Source: Flavobacteriaceae bacterium UBA4166 (lineage in GTDB: Bacteria > Bacteroidota > Bacteroidia > Flavobacteriales > Flavobacteriaceae). From it: a stretch of 62,394 bases of DNA. A model generated the notes under the pieces. The model saw only the letters and a list, made by a program, of their open reading frames with translations, was not told the DNA's origin and searched no databases. The stretch is from the NCBI GenBank assembly GCA_002379985.1, contig DFVG01000011.1, positions 1,158-63,551 on the forward strand, in the 5' to 3' direction. A program made the translations under genes and the position numbers. Shown in pieces: positions 34,385-42,861 of this stretch; the first letter of the stretch is position 1, and the number at the start of each line of letters is the position of its first letter.

Positions 34385-36154
34385 TTAATTTCTTTTAAAG
34401 GTTAATATATCTTCTACGCCTCCACCGCTGTCACGTATCACAAAAGTGACATTGGTGGCATCGTAATTAGTGGCGCGATAGTCATCATCGTCGGCATCAT
34501 TGATAGGACTGTCCATATCGAATTCAAAGCTTAGCTCGTCTCCGGCGACACCTACTACCCATATACCGGGCACCGTTTCTGAGCCATTGGAAGCATTTAC
34601 AGAACCGTCTGCATTGAATGTAAAATCATATCCCGCGAACACACCGGTTTCATCATCTCCATCGTCTAAATATTGATCGACAAACCAGGTACCTTGCGTT
34701 AAAATATCGCGTAACTCTTGCGGATCAGGACCAGTATCACAGTCGGTTGCCGGTGCAGGACCAAAGGTTAGAAAGTCATCTCCTCCGCTTCCAATATCCT
34801 TTAAAGCAATGGCATCAGTAGAAAAAGAAAGCACTTCCCAATTGTCGTTAAGCGCCCCTAGAGGATTTCCGCTTCCACTACTATCAAAATTCAGTGTAAG
34901 CTCTAAAATCGCTCCTTCTCTTACAACACTCCAGACGCCGGTTCGTGTTTCTGAACTGCTCGTGGCTGTTGCTGTGCCATCTTGAACAAAATCAAATGCA
35001 TACGCAAGATAATTACAGGTAAGATCTGTACCGTTTTCATCCAAAAGGTTGACATACCAAGGAGCTGCTGTTATGGTCGCAATAAATTCATTGAGTTCTG
35101 TATCGTCTCCACCGCCGGTGCTTGGGGTATCACTAAACGTTAGATAATCAATACTTCCATCGCTACTTACGGTGCGTAGTCGAATCTCTTCGGAAGAATA
35201 CGTTAGTATTTCCCAATCTTCATCTATTAGATTTAGAGGAGTGCTGCTTCCGAAGAAAAGATCAAGATATCCAATATCGCTATCCAGGAAGAATTGCCAA
35301 GTACCATCGGTGATTCCTGATGAAGTAGCTGCTTGAGCTGTATTGTCTGAAGCAAAGGTAAATTCGTAGTCATTAAAAGTGCTGGTCATATCCAGATCGT
35401 CAAAATAATAACTTACATACCAGGGTGCCCCGGTTAGGGTATTTGAAAAATCAGTCTCATCTATGTTGGCAATCGTGGTACAGTCTGCTGCTTCTAACTG
35501 TGTTTCTAATTCTTGATTGCTGGTAACTGTAACGGTTTCACCGTTCACCACAAGTGACAAGGGGTAATTGATGCTTATAAATTCGTCTTCGCTCAGTTGG
35601 GTAAGAAATTGATATAGTTGCGTATCACTTTCAATGACGACGGTATCAGTTTGTTCGTTAGCTGCATTATATCGAAAGAACGTAACAGGGTATACAATAT
35701 CAACACACCCAATAGAAGCTAAGATTCCACTTTCATCACAAAGCTCAGTAATCCCATCAAATTCGTCTTGGTTATTTACTACAATTTCTGTGAAATCATT
35801 GAAAATAACGGTGACGGGAAAGACCAACTCAACCGTGTCAATATCATCAGGAAATTGGTTAAGAATAGCCGCTACCGCATCGTAGTCGTCTTCAGAAGTT
35901 ACTATCACTTCTTGTCCATTTGCGATAACGGTGACCGGCAATTGCAGTGAGAAACAATCGCTTCCGTCGATGATATCATCAATCCCTCCAAAATTTTGTG
36001 CCGTACGTACCAACAGATTAGCGAGATTGGCAGTGGCTGTAAAGGTTTCTTCCTCTTCGGTCTCATCAATGAATTCTCTAGCTTCCTTTTGGCAGGAAGT
36101 TACCAACATGATCCCAAAAAGTAGGAGGGTAATATAATAGTAGGATTTTTTCAT
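34385..36154 (-). CDS. YPV-repeat plus triple lipocalin-like surface lipoprotein (module 2)
   Basis: A 589 aa lipoprotein: signal ending LVTSC (Cys21), then QKEAREF. Residues about 55-230 are four repeats centred on LPVT (72), FPVT (112), YPVT (155) and YPLS (197), with cysteines at 67, 139, 150 and 225, the same plan as the 24740-25396 lipoprotein. Residues about 235-345, 355-465 and 475-589 are three lipocalin-like repeats, each with W(Y/F)V, a (F/Y)xFTF or FDF strand, GxW and an xxLTF end. Divergent from the sigma gene of module 2, with the ECF-type element in front. Function unknown; a surface ligand-binding partner of the adjacent receptor is likely (inference). Confidence 0.82.
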   Translation of the reverse strand: MKKSYYYITLLLFGIMLVTSCQKEAREFIDETEEEETFTATANLANLLVRTAQNFGGIDDIIDGSDCFSLQLPVTVIANGQEVIVTSEDDYDAVAAILNQFPDDIDTVELVFPVTVIFNDFTEIVVNNQDEFDGITELCDESGILASIGCVDIVYPVTFFRYNAANEQTDTVVIESDTQLYQFLTQLSEDEFISINYPLSLVVNGETVTVTSNQELETQLEAADCTTIANIDETDFSNTLTGAPWYVSYYFDDLDMTSTFNDYEFTFASDNTAQAATSSGITDGTWQFFLDSDIGYLDLFFGSSTPLNLIDEDWEILTYSSEEIRLRTVSSDGSIDYLTFSDTPSTGGGDDTELNEFIATITAAPWYVNLLDENGTDLTCNYLAYAFDFVQDGTATATSSSETRTGVWSVVREGAILELTLNFDSSGSGNPLGALNDNWEVLSFSTDAIALKDIGSGGDDFLTFGPAPATDCDTGPDPQELRDILTQGTWFVDQYLDDGDDETGVFAGYDFTFNADGSVNASNGSETVPGIWVVGVAGDELSFEFDMDSPINDADDDDYRATNYDATNVTFVIRDSGGGVEDILTFKRN

Positions 36155-36180
36155 AGTTTATTTCGGGGCTTTATTATTGA

Positions 36181-36207
36181 AACAAGGAAGGATAAAGATA
36201 CCCTACC
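36181..36207 (-). promoter_or_regulatory. Candidate ECF promoter, lipoproteins of module 2
   Basis: On the minus strand GGTAGG at 36207-36202 and TTGTT at 36185-36181 are 16 bp apart, ending 26 bases before the ATG at 36154. A TATCTTTA (36200-36193) inside the element could also act as a vegetative -7 box. Confidence 0.72.
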
Positions 36208-36241
36208 CTACTTCCAAAAAAAATTGAATATATTCGTAATA

Positions 36242-36763
36242 ATGCAACAACCTACCCCCCTTAACGATAATGTCTGTAACGAAAAGATCTACAGCAAGAT
36301 ATACAATGAACAGAGTAAACATTTGTATAATTTTATGTACTTCAAGTGTGGGGATGCGGCGCGGTCCAGTGATTTTGTGCAGGAAGCTTTTGTAAAACTT
36401 TGGAAAAACTGCGCAAAGGTTTCTTCAGACAAGGCAAAGTCGTTTCTATATACCGTGGCTAAGAATTTATTTTTGAACGAGGTCGCCCATCAGAAGGTTG
36501 TATTAAAACACGCCCAATTACAACCGCATAAAGTAGAGCATCAGTCGCCTCAGTTTTTATTGGAGGAAAAGCAATATCGAAAAAAAGTGCAAGATGCGAT
36601 CGCCGAACTTACAGAAGCGCAACGTACCGCATTTTTATTAAACCGAATTGAAGGCAAGAAATATCACGAGATTGCGGAAATTTTGGACATTTCTGTCAAA
36701 GCGGTAGAAAAACGAATGAGTTTGGCGCTACAATCGCTTCGGAAGACCATAGAAAATATTTAA
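36242..36763 (+). CDS. ECF RNA polymerase sigma factor (module 2)
   Basis: A 173 aa ECF sigma factor, paralogue of the 25470 gene: LNDNVCNE, region 2 FVQEAFVKLWKNC, HQKVVLKHAQ, PQFLLEEKQY, and region 4 LTEAQRTAFLLNRIEGKKYHEIA with helix-turn-helix ISVKAVEKRMSLAL. The frame opens at a TTG (36224), but the ATG at 36242 aligns with the start of the paralogue. Near-identity of the recognition helices in the two sigmas fits the near-identical promoter elements found in both modules, and cross-talk is possible. Confidence 0.95.
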   Translation: MQQPTPLNDNVCNEKIYSKIYNEQSKHLYNFMYFKCGDAARSSDFVQEAFVKLWKNCAKVSSDKAKSFLYTVAKNLFLNEVAHQKVVLKHAQLQPHKVEHQSPQFLLEEKQYRKKVQDAIAELTEAQRTAFLLNRIEGKKYHEIAEILDISVKAVEKRMSLALQSLRKTIENI

Positions 36764-36770
36764 GAATATA

Positions 36771-36797
36771 GGTAGGGTAATTATGAAGTTACTTGTT
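36771..36797 (+). promoter_or_regulatory. Candidate ECF promoter, fecR-TonB receptor of module 2
   Basis: GGTAGG at 36771-36776 and TTGTT at 36793-36797 are 16 bp apart, in the sigma-fecR gap. The element ends 23 bases before the fecR ATG at 36821. GGTAGGGTA and CTTGTTT are both shared with the lipoprotein site at 36181-36207. Confidence 0.75.
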
Positions 36798-36820
36798 TTA
36801 GGCATATAGAGAATCCCCAA

Positions 36821-37717
36821 ATGTTAGAGAAAAAATTACATGATTGGTTAAATAATGAAGCGTCCGAAGCAGACATCGAAGCCTTAAAAGCGGATGCTGA
36901 GAACGCAAGTTATATGAAGATTTCTGAGGTTGCCAAAGAGTTCACGGCACCCGCGTGGAACCCTAACGATCATTATGCAAACCTCCAGATGCGTCTTCAG
37001 CAAGAACAACACCCTAAAAATCGTATGCGGTGGATCGCAGGAATTGCTGCCACCATCGCAATTGTTGCCATTTCATATTTCTTTCTCGCTACAAAAGACA
37101 CTGCCATACGCACTCAAATTGCGCAAAAGGAAACAATTACCTTACCCGATGAGTCACTCGTAAGGCTCAATGCCGAATCGTCCATTCGCTTTAACGAAAA
37201 GGATTGGAACTCTGATAGATCACTCTCATTGGAAGGAGAAGCTTTTTTTGATGTAGCGAAAGGAGAGACCTTTACGGTAGAAACCCCATCCGGATCGGTA
37301 GAAGTGGTTGGAACCGAATTTAATGTTCATGCACGGGCGACTCATTTTTCGGTGAGTTGCTACGAAGGCCTGGTACGAGTTGTTTATGCAGACACCATTG
37401 TCAATATACCTGCCGGTGAAGCGATACAGGTTGTGGGCGGCAGATTATCCACCCTTAACAATAAAGGCAATACGGCTCCTTCTTGGCTACAAGACGAAAG
37501 TAGTTTTGAAGCGGCTTCATTCGCCGTAGTCATAGCAGAATTGCAACGACAGTACCCGGTACAGATACAAACACCTACAATAATAAACAAACAATTTACA
37601 GGTAGTTTTCCCCACAACAACCTTGAGGTAGCCTTACGTTCGGTTTGTGAACCTTTGGGCTTATCCTTTGATATTGACGGCGAACATGTGACCATTTATG
37701 CTGCAGCAAAACAATAA
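36821..37717 (+). CDS. FecR-family anti-sigma factor (module 2)
   Basis: A 298 aa inner-membrane anti-sigma factor: cytoplasmic helices (1-67), one membrane helix (RWIAGIAATIAIVAISYFF, about 68-88) and a periplasmic FecR domain (LPDESLVRLNAESSIRF, LEGEAFFDVAKG, VVGTEFNVHAR, CYEGLVRV), then the C-terminal domain with FTGSFPHNNLEVALRSV. It matches the module 1 FecR domain for domain. Its last 20 bases overlap the receptor gene, tighter coupling than in module 1. Confidence 0.95.
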   Translation: MLEKKLHDWLNNEASEADIEALKADAENASYMKISEVAKEFTAPAWNPNDHYANLQMRLQQEQHPKNRMRWIAGIAATIAIVAISYFFLATKDTAIRTQIAQKETITLPDESLVRLNAESSIRFNEKDWNSDRSLSLEGEAFFDVAKGETFTVETPSGSVEVVGTEFNVHARATHFSVSCYEGLVRVVYADTIVNIPAGEAIQVVGGRLSTLNNKGNTAPSWLQDESSFEAASFAVVIAELQRQYPVQIQTPTIINKQFTGSFPHNNLEVALRSVCEPLGLSFDIDGEHVTIYAAAKQ

Positions 37718-40262
37718 GTGGACGACAGTCATACTTTTTTTACTACTTTCTCTTTCCTCCGGTCCTATCGTTTGGAGTCAGGATACGACTGCCCAACCCT
37801 TAACGTCAATATTAAAAACGTTGGAAGAACAGCATGACGTACGTTTTTCCTATGATGCTACAACGATCACCAACGAAAGACTTCTGCCACCACCCGCTAA
37901 TTTATCGCTATCTGAAAGCCTGTTGTACATCACTCAGAGAACGGATGTTTCTTTCAAAGTAATCGATACCCGGTATATTTCAGTAACAAAAAAGGGAAGT
38001 TTTAGCGCTAGTCGTTGCGGACAACTCCTAGATGCTTTTCAGAGAATGCCCTTATCGCAAGCTACGATTAGCGTTAACAATGGCAGCTATCGCACCAGCA
38101 GCAATGCAGACGGATATTTTTCAATTCCCGAAGCTATAGAAGGCACCACGCTGCAAATCAGCCATGTGGGATTTGAAACATTCTCTATCGACATGGAAGC
38201 CCTAGATGTTGACTGTCCACAGTTGCTGATGTTTCCCTCAGTCTCCTTATTAGAAACCGTGCGAATCAAGGGAATCCTGGTACAAGGTATCGACCAAAAT
38301 GCCGACGGTTCGACTGTGGTAAACGCAGACGACTTTAGCCTCGTTCCGGGTCAGGTTGAAAATGATGTGCTACAGGTGGTACAGAATGTTCCCGGGGTGG
38401 AAAGCGTGAATGAAACCATCTCAACAATCAACGTTCGTGGTGGTAATAATGATGAGAACGTCGTACTTTGGGATGGCATACGCATGTATCAAACCGGTCA
38501 CTTTTTTGGGTTGATCTCAGCCTACAATCCCTATATCACACAACAGTTAAAGGTATTTAAGAATGGAGCACCGGCTTGGTATGGAGAAAGTGTTAGCGGG
38601 ATAATTGCGATGCACTCTTCGGAAAAAGCCCCAAAAAGAATCGAAGGCGGACTCGGATTTAACTTGATTAACGCGAATGCAATGATCAATATACCGCTTT
38701 CAGAAAAAGCCTATGTACAAATTTCCGGAAGACGTTCTATTAACAACCTCATTGAATCCCCCGCCTACACCACCTATTCGCAACGGATCTTTCAGAATAC
38801 AGACATCACGAACATCAATAATGGAGCAAGTGAAACAAATATTGAAACGCGAGAAGATTTTGTTTTTTACGATCTCAGCGGAAAATTATCTTGGCAACTC
38901 ACTTCCAAAGATCGTATTCAATGGAACATGATCGTGATCGATAATGACCTCGACATCGTAGAAGAAATTCCTTCAAGCAATATTTCTGAAACTAACAAAT
39001 TAGACCAAACCAGTCTTGCGACCGGACTTCAATGGGAACGGGATTGGAGCGAGCGATTTCGAACCGATATTCAAGCCTACGCAAGCTATTATTTTTTGGC
39101 TGCCTTCAATGCCGATTTACTGTCTAGACAGGCGTTATTACAAGAGAATGAAGTGTTGGACATGAGTCTGCAAGTAAATACGCACGCAACACTTTCGGAA
39201 AAATTTACCCTGCACAGCGGCTACCACTTTTCGGAAGTTGGTATCGCCAACACCCAAGATGTGAACCTGCCGCGTTTTCGAGACTACGAAAAAGATGTGC
39301 TAAGAACGCATGTACTGTATTCGCAGTTGGATGTTTTGCTAAATGATGGAAATACGTTGATTCGGGGCGGACTACGAGGCCATTATTTTGAAAAATTCTC
39401 CTCCTTCCGACTGGAACCTAGACTGCATCTATGGCAGGAATTAGGCAGCGGATTTGCACTAGAAGCCTCCGGTGAATTCAGAAATCAAACCACAACGCAA
39501 CGCATTGATTTCAACAGCGACTTTCTAGGTCTTGAAAAAAGACGTTGGATCTTAGCCGACGAGGAAGATACTCCTATTAAAACAAGCAAGCAAGCCTCAC
39601 TGGGCGTCTCTTTTTCAAAAGAAAGTTGGTTTCTAAATGCCACAGGGTTTTATAAGGCCGTGGAAGGTGTAGGGAGTAACAGTCAGGGGTTTCAAAATCA
39701 ATTTCAGTTTTCCAGAACAATTGGCAGCTACAAAGTGTACGGTATGGAAGCGCTGATTAGTAGAAAGGTCAATGATTTTTATGGGTGGATTGCCTATATC
39801 TACAATAATAATGAATATGATTTTCCGGAATTACAACCGTCTGTATTTCCCAGCAATTTTGACGTGCGCCACCGACTCACCCTCGCGGGAACCTATACTT
39901 GGAACGGTATCAAAATGAGCGCCGGATTGCGCATGAACACCGGAAAGCCTTACACCTTGCCTTTAGAGGGGAATGAGATAGACACTTCTGGAGAAACGCC
40001 ACAAATAGTGTACGATACCCCAAATCAAGAGCGGCTTCCCAATTACATCCGTGCCGATCTGGCTGCGGAATATGTGTGGGATATCAGCGAACAAAGTGAT
40101 CTCAAGATGAACGTAGCCCTACTGAATGTTTTGAACAGAAAGAATATTTTAAACATTCGGTACGTGCTTGACACCGATGCTGAAGGAGCACCTGTTGTAC
40201 GTCAAATTGAAGAATCTTCACTAGGGTTTACGCCCAATGTTGCGGTGCAATGGCTGTTTTGA
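37698..40262 (+). CDS. STN-domain TonB-dependent receptor (module 2)
   Basis: An 854 aa outer-membrane receptor with the same order of parts as the 26954 gene: signal (1-28, ending VWSQ), STN domain (about 33-105, VRFSYDATTITNE), regulatory beta-sandwich (about 107-185), plug (about 200-320, NVRGGNNDENVVLWDGIRMYQTGHF) and barrel ending in WLF. It overlaps fecR by 20 bases. Its stop codon directly abuts the argS stop on the other strand, leaving no room for a terminator. Confidence 0.94.
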   Translation: MLQQNNKWTTVILFLLLSLSSGPIVWSQDTTAQPLTSILKTLEEQHDVRFSYDATTITNERLLPPPANLSLSESLLYITQRTDVSFKVIDTRYISVTKKGSFSASRCGQLLDAFQRMPLSQATISVNNGSYRTSSNADGYFSIPEAIEGTTLQISHVGFETFSIDMEALDVDCPQLLMFPSVSLLETVRIKGILVQGIDQNADGSTVVNADDFSLVPGQVENDVLQVVQNVPGVESVNETISTINVRGGNNDENVVLWDGIRMYQTGHFFGLISAYNPYITQQLKVFKNGAPAWYGESVSGIIAMHSSEKAPKRIEGGLGFNLINANAMINIPLSEKAYVQISGRRSINNLIESPAYTTYSQRIFQNTDITNINNGASETNIETREDFVFYDLSGKLSWQLTSKDRIQWNMIVIDNDLDIVEEIPSSNISETNKLDQTSLATGLQWERDWSERFRTDIQAYASYYFLAAFNADLLSRQALLQENEVLDMSLQVNTHATLSEKFTLHSGYHFSEVGIANTQDVNLPRFRDYEKDVLRTHVLYSQLDVLLNDGNTLIRGGLRGHYFEKFSSFRLEPRLHLWQELGSGFALEASGEFRNQTTTQRIDFNSDFLGLEKRRWILADEEDTPIKTSKQASLGVSFSKESWFLNATGFYKAVEGVGSNSQGFQNQFQFSRTIGSYKVYGMEALISRKVNDFYGWIAYIYNNNEYDFPELQPSVFPSNFDVRHRLTLAGTYTWNGIKMSAGLRMNTGKPYTLPLEGNEIDTSGETPQIVYDTPNQERLPNYIRADLAAEYVWDISEQSDLKMNVALLNVLNRKNILNIRYVLDTDAEGAPVVRQIEESSLGFTPNVAVQWLF

Positions 40263-42044
40263 TTACATCCGCTCCGGAACCGAAATGCCAAGTAATGAGA
40301 AGGCATTTTTTATTACCTTCCCAACCGCTTCTGACAATTGCACTCTGAAAATCGACACGGCTTCGCTTTCCAAGCCTAAGATCGGTACATTTTGATAGAA
40401 GGAATTGAACTCTCTTACCAACTCATAGGTATAATTGGCGATCAACGCCGGACTGTATTGCTGTGCGGCTTGTTGAACAGTTTCCGGAAATTGCTGAAGT
40501 ATCTTCAACAGTTCGCGTTCTTTATCATGCAGGTCGAACTCTGGTGTCACCGAATGATCCAGCGCTAATTGTTCTGAAGCCTTGCGCAAAATCGATTGGA
40601 TTCGGGCGTAGGTATATTGTATAAATGGACCTGTGTTTCCTTGAAAATCCACACTTTCTTCAGGGTTGAACAAAATGCGCTTCTTTGGGTCTACTTTTAA
40701 AATATAATATTTCAAAGCCCCTAGCCCAATGGTATGATAGAGAGTTTCTTTTTCTGCTTCGGAAAGATCATCGATCTTCCCAAGCTCTTCGGAAATTTGA
40801 CCGGCTGTGGTGGCCATATCTGCAATCAGATCGTCGGCATCTACCACGGTTCCTTCTCTACTTTTCATCTTTCCGGAAGGCAGGTCGACCATACCGTAAC
40901 TTAAATGATATAAGTTTTTAGCCCAGTCATATCCTAATTTCTTCAGAATTAAAAAGAGTACTTTAAAATGGTAATCCTGTTCATTTCCTACGGTATAGAT
41001 CATCCCGTTAACGTCTGGATGGTCCTTAATTCGTTGCACAGCGGTACCCATGTCTTGCGTCATGTACACCGCAGTGCCATCGCTACGCAATACCAGTTTC
41101 TCGTCTAGACCTTCTTCCGTTAGATCGCACCATACCGAACCGTCTTCTTTGGTATAGAACACCCCTTTTTGGAGTCCGTGTTGAATCACTTCTTTTCCTA
41201 ACAAATAGGTGTCGCTTTCATAGTACAATGTATCGAAATCAACGCCCATTGCCTTATAGGTTGTATCGAATCCCTCGTACACCCAACCGTTCATTTTTTG
41301 CCATAAGGCTACCGTTTCAGGATCTCCAGCCTCCCATTTGCGCAACATTTCTTTGGCATCTTGCAAGATAGGAGCTTCTGCTTTTGCAGTTTCTTCGGAA
41401 GCGCCGCTGTTCACAAGTTCGACAATCTCTTTTTTATATTCCTGATCAAACTTGACGTAGTAGTTCCCAACGAGCTTATCGCCTTTCAGACCGGTACTAT
41501 CCGGAGTTTCATTATTTCCGAAGCGCTCCCAAGCCAACATACTTTTACAAATATGAATGCCACGATCATTGATAATCTGCGTTTTATAGACTTTCTTACC
41601 CGAAGCTTTTAAGATTTCAGCTACCGAATATCCTAGCAAATTGTTTCGAATATGCCCAAGGTGCAAGGGTTTATTAGTATTGGGCGAAGAATATTCCACC
41701 ATTACCGCGTCGTTTCCTTCAGAAGAAATTCCGAAGTTCTCAAAAGGACCTGCAGTGTAGAAGAAATTGAAAAAATAGGTATCACTCAATACGAGGTTCA
41801 GAAAACCTTTCACCACATTAAACGATTTCACTTGTGCTACATGATCTACCAGATAGGTTCCTAACTGTTCACCAATCACGGCCGGATTGCCTTTCACCAC
41901 ACGCAACATAGGAAATACAACCACGGTGATGTCTCCTTCAAAATCCTTGCGAGTCGCTTGAAATTCAACAGTTTCAAGTGTCGCGTCGAAAAGTTCGTTG
42001 ATCGCGTTTTTAATATGTTCTGAAAGCAATACCTGCAAACTCAT
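40263..42044 (-). CDS. argS: Arginyl-tRNA synthetase
   Basis: Class I synthetase that charges tRNA-Arg. The 593 aa chain has the N-terminal additional domain, the HIGH-type motif in SSPNTNKPLHLGHIRNN, and GKMKSREG in place of KMSKS, as usual for the family, then the DALR anticodon-binding domain ending in SVPERM. It is encoded alone; TATCTTTA at 42070-42063 may be its -7 element. Its 3' end abuts the stop of the TonB receptor gene. Confidence 0.97.
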   Translation of the reverse strand: MSLQVLLSEHIKNAINELFDATLETVEFQATRKDFEGDITVVVFPMLRVVKGNPAVIGEQLGTYLVDHVAQVKSFNVVKGFLNLVLSDTYFFNFFYTAGPFENFGISSEGNDAVMVEYSSPNTNKPLHLGHIRNNLLGYSVAEILKASGKKVYKTQIINDRGIHICKSMLAWERFGNNETPDSTGLKGDKLVGNYYVKFDQEYKKEIVELVNSGASEETAKAEAPILQDAKEMLRKWEAGDPETVALWQKMNGWVYEGFDTTYKAMGVDFDTLYYESDTYLLGKEVIQHGLQKGVFYTKEDGSVWCDLTEEGLDEKLVLRSDGTAVYMTQDMGTAVQRIKDHPDVNGMIYTVGNEQDYHFKVLFLILKKLGYDWAKNLYHLSYGMVDLPSGKMKSREGTVVDADDLIADMATTAGQISEELGKIDDLSEAEKETLYHTIGLGALKYYILKVDPKKRILFNPEESVDFQGNTGPFIQYTYARIQSILRKASEQLALDHSVTPEFDLHDKERELLKILQQFPETVQQAAQQYSPALIANYTYELVREFNSFYQNVPILGLESEAVSIFRVQLSEAVGKVIKNAFSLLGISVPERM

Positions 42045-42085
42045 AGTACCAATTTAAGGGGGTAAAGATACGGGATTTTCCGTTT

Positions 42086-42112
42086 TTGCTAGGGTTCAAT
42101 TGTGTATCTTTA
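42086..42112 (+). promoter_or_regulatory. Possible promoter of the 42121 hypothetical gene
   Basis: TTG at 42086-42088 and TATCTTTA at 42105-42112 are 16 bp apart, 8 bases before the ATG at 42121. The region is divergent and overlaps upstream sequence of argS. Confidence 0.45.
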
Positions 42113-42120
42113 GAAGAATT

Positions 42121-42552
42121 ATGTTGCTGAATGTATCGTACAATAATGAGCAAGTCGTTCGAAAGATCGACGCAGCCGTAGGGAAACCTTTTTCTCTGAA
42201 AGAACGTGTTAAACGGGGTGGAATAGGCATTGGGCATCTCATTATTACCGAAGCAAGCGTAGCTATAAACAACTTATTGATTCTCGATAACAATAGAAAT
42301 GTATGCAATATCGAGATGCGTCCATCGGGCATTATTATTGGGTTTCGATCCTTGTTAGAATCGTATGCTTGGGTGATTCCGTATCACAAATTGACAATGT
42401 ATAAGGGCGAAGCCGAAACGTACTCCATTTATAAAGAAACGCAATTCATAAAACTTACTGCACGTCCTACGGATAAGAAGATCCACAACTTCATAAAGAA
42501 AATTACAGCAGCCAAAGCAACTTATCTGTCTTCTAAAGATATTCCCTCTTAA
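42121..42552 (+). CDS. Conserved hypothetical protein
   Basis: A 143 aa soluble protein I do not recognise. The upstream TTG at 42100 is a poorer start than the ATG at 42121, which follows a promoter-like box. It starts LLNVSYNNEQVVRKID, has a beta-rich middle (IIGFRSLLESYAWVIPYHKLTMYKGE) and a Lys-rich C-terminal helix. No signal peptide. Its stop overlaps that of the small membrane protein on the other strand within a TTAA. Confidence 0.75.
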   Translation: MLLNVSYNNEQVVRKIDAAVGKPFSLKERVKRGGIGIGHLIITEASVAINNLLILDNNRNVCNIEMRPSGIIIGFRSLLESYAWVIPYHKLTMYKGEAETYSIYKETQFIKLTARPTDKKIHNFIKKITAAKATYLSSKDIPS

Positions 42553-42755
42553 GAACGAGGTCTCATAAAAGCACCTGCGATGAGGGCCAAAACTCCCAAG
42601 GCGATCATTGCAATGGTTTGATTGCTTAGTCCTTCTTTGGCGGAAACCTCTAACGGACCAATATCGACCACTTGTTGTGGCACAAAAGCATTGTAGAGTC
42701 CGATTGCTACTAAGATAAGTCCAACGATAACTAGTACAGTCTTTAAAATTTTCAT
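42549..42755 (-). CDS. Small membrane protein, two helices
   Basis: A 68 aa protein with two hydrophobic segments (about residues 3-23 and 46-64) joined by a short loop, and a basic end (RPRS). No known function. It is the only gene on its strand between argS and the SDR gene. Its TAA stop shares a TTAA with the convergent hypothetical gene. Confidence 0.7.
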   Translation of the reverse strand: MKILKTVLVIVGLILVAIGLYNAFVPQQVVDIGPLEVSAKEGLSNQTIAMIALGVLALIAGAFMRPRS

Positions 42756-42861
42756 GGGTCAAGCTAGTTTATGCATTAAAGATAAGTTTTAATCTTTTGC
42801 ATTGAAGATTCTTAACCCCTTTTTAACGAGTTTTCAAGAGCGGATATCCTACATTTATAGT

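Noticed and set aside
36783..36809. Mini open frame of eight codons in the sigma-fecR gap of module 2
   Set aside because: It overlaps the TTGTT box of the candidate ECF promoter, so it would not be fully transcribed from it; no counterpart exists in module 1.
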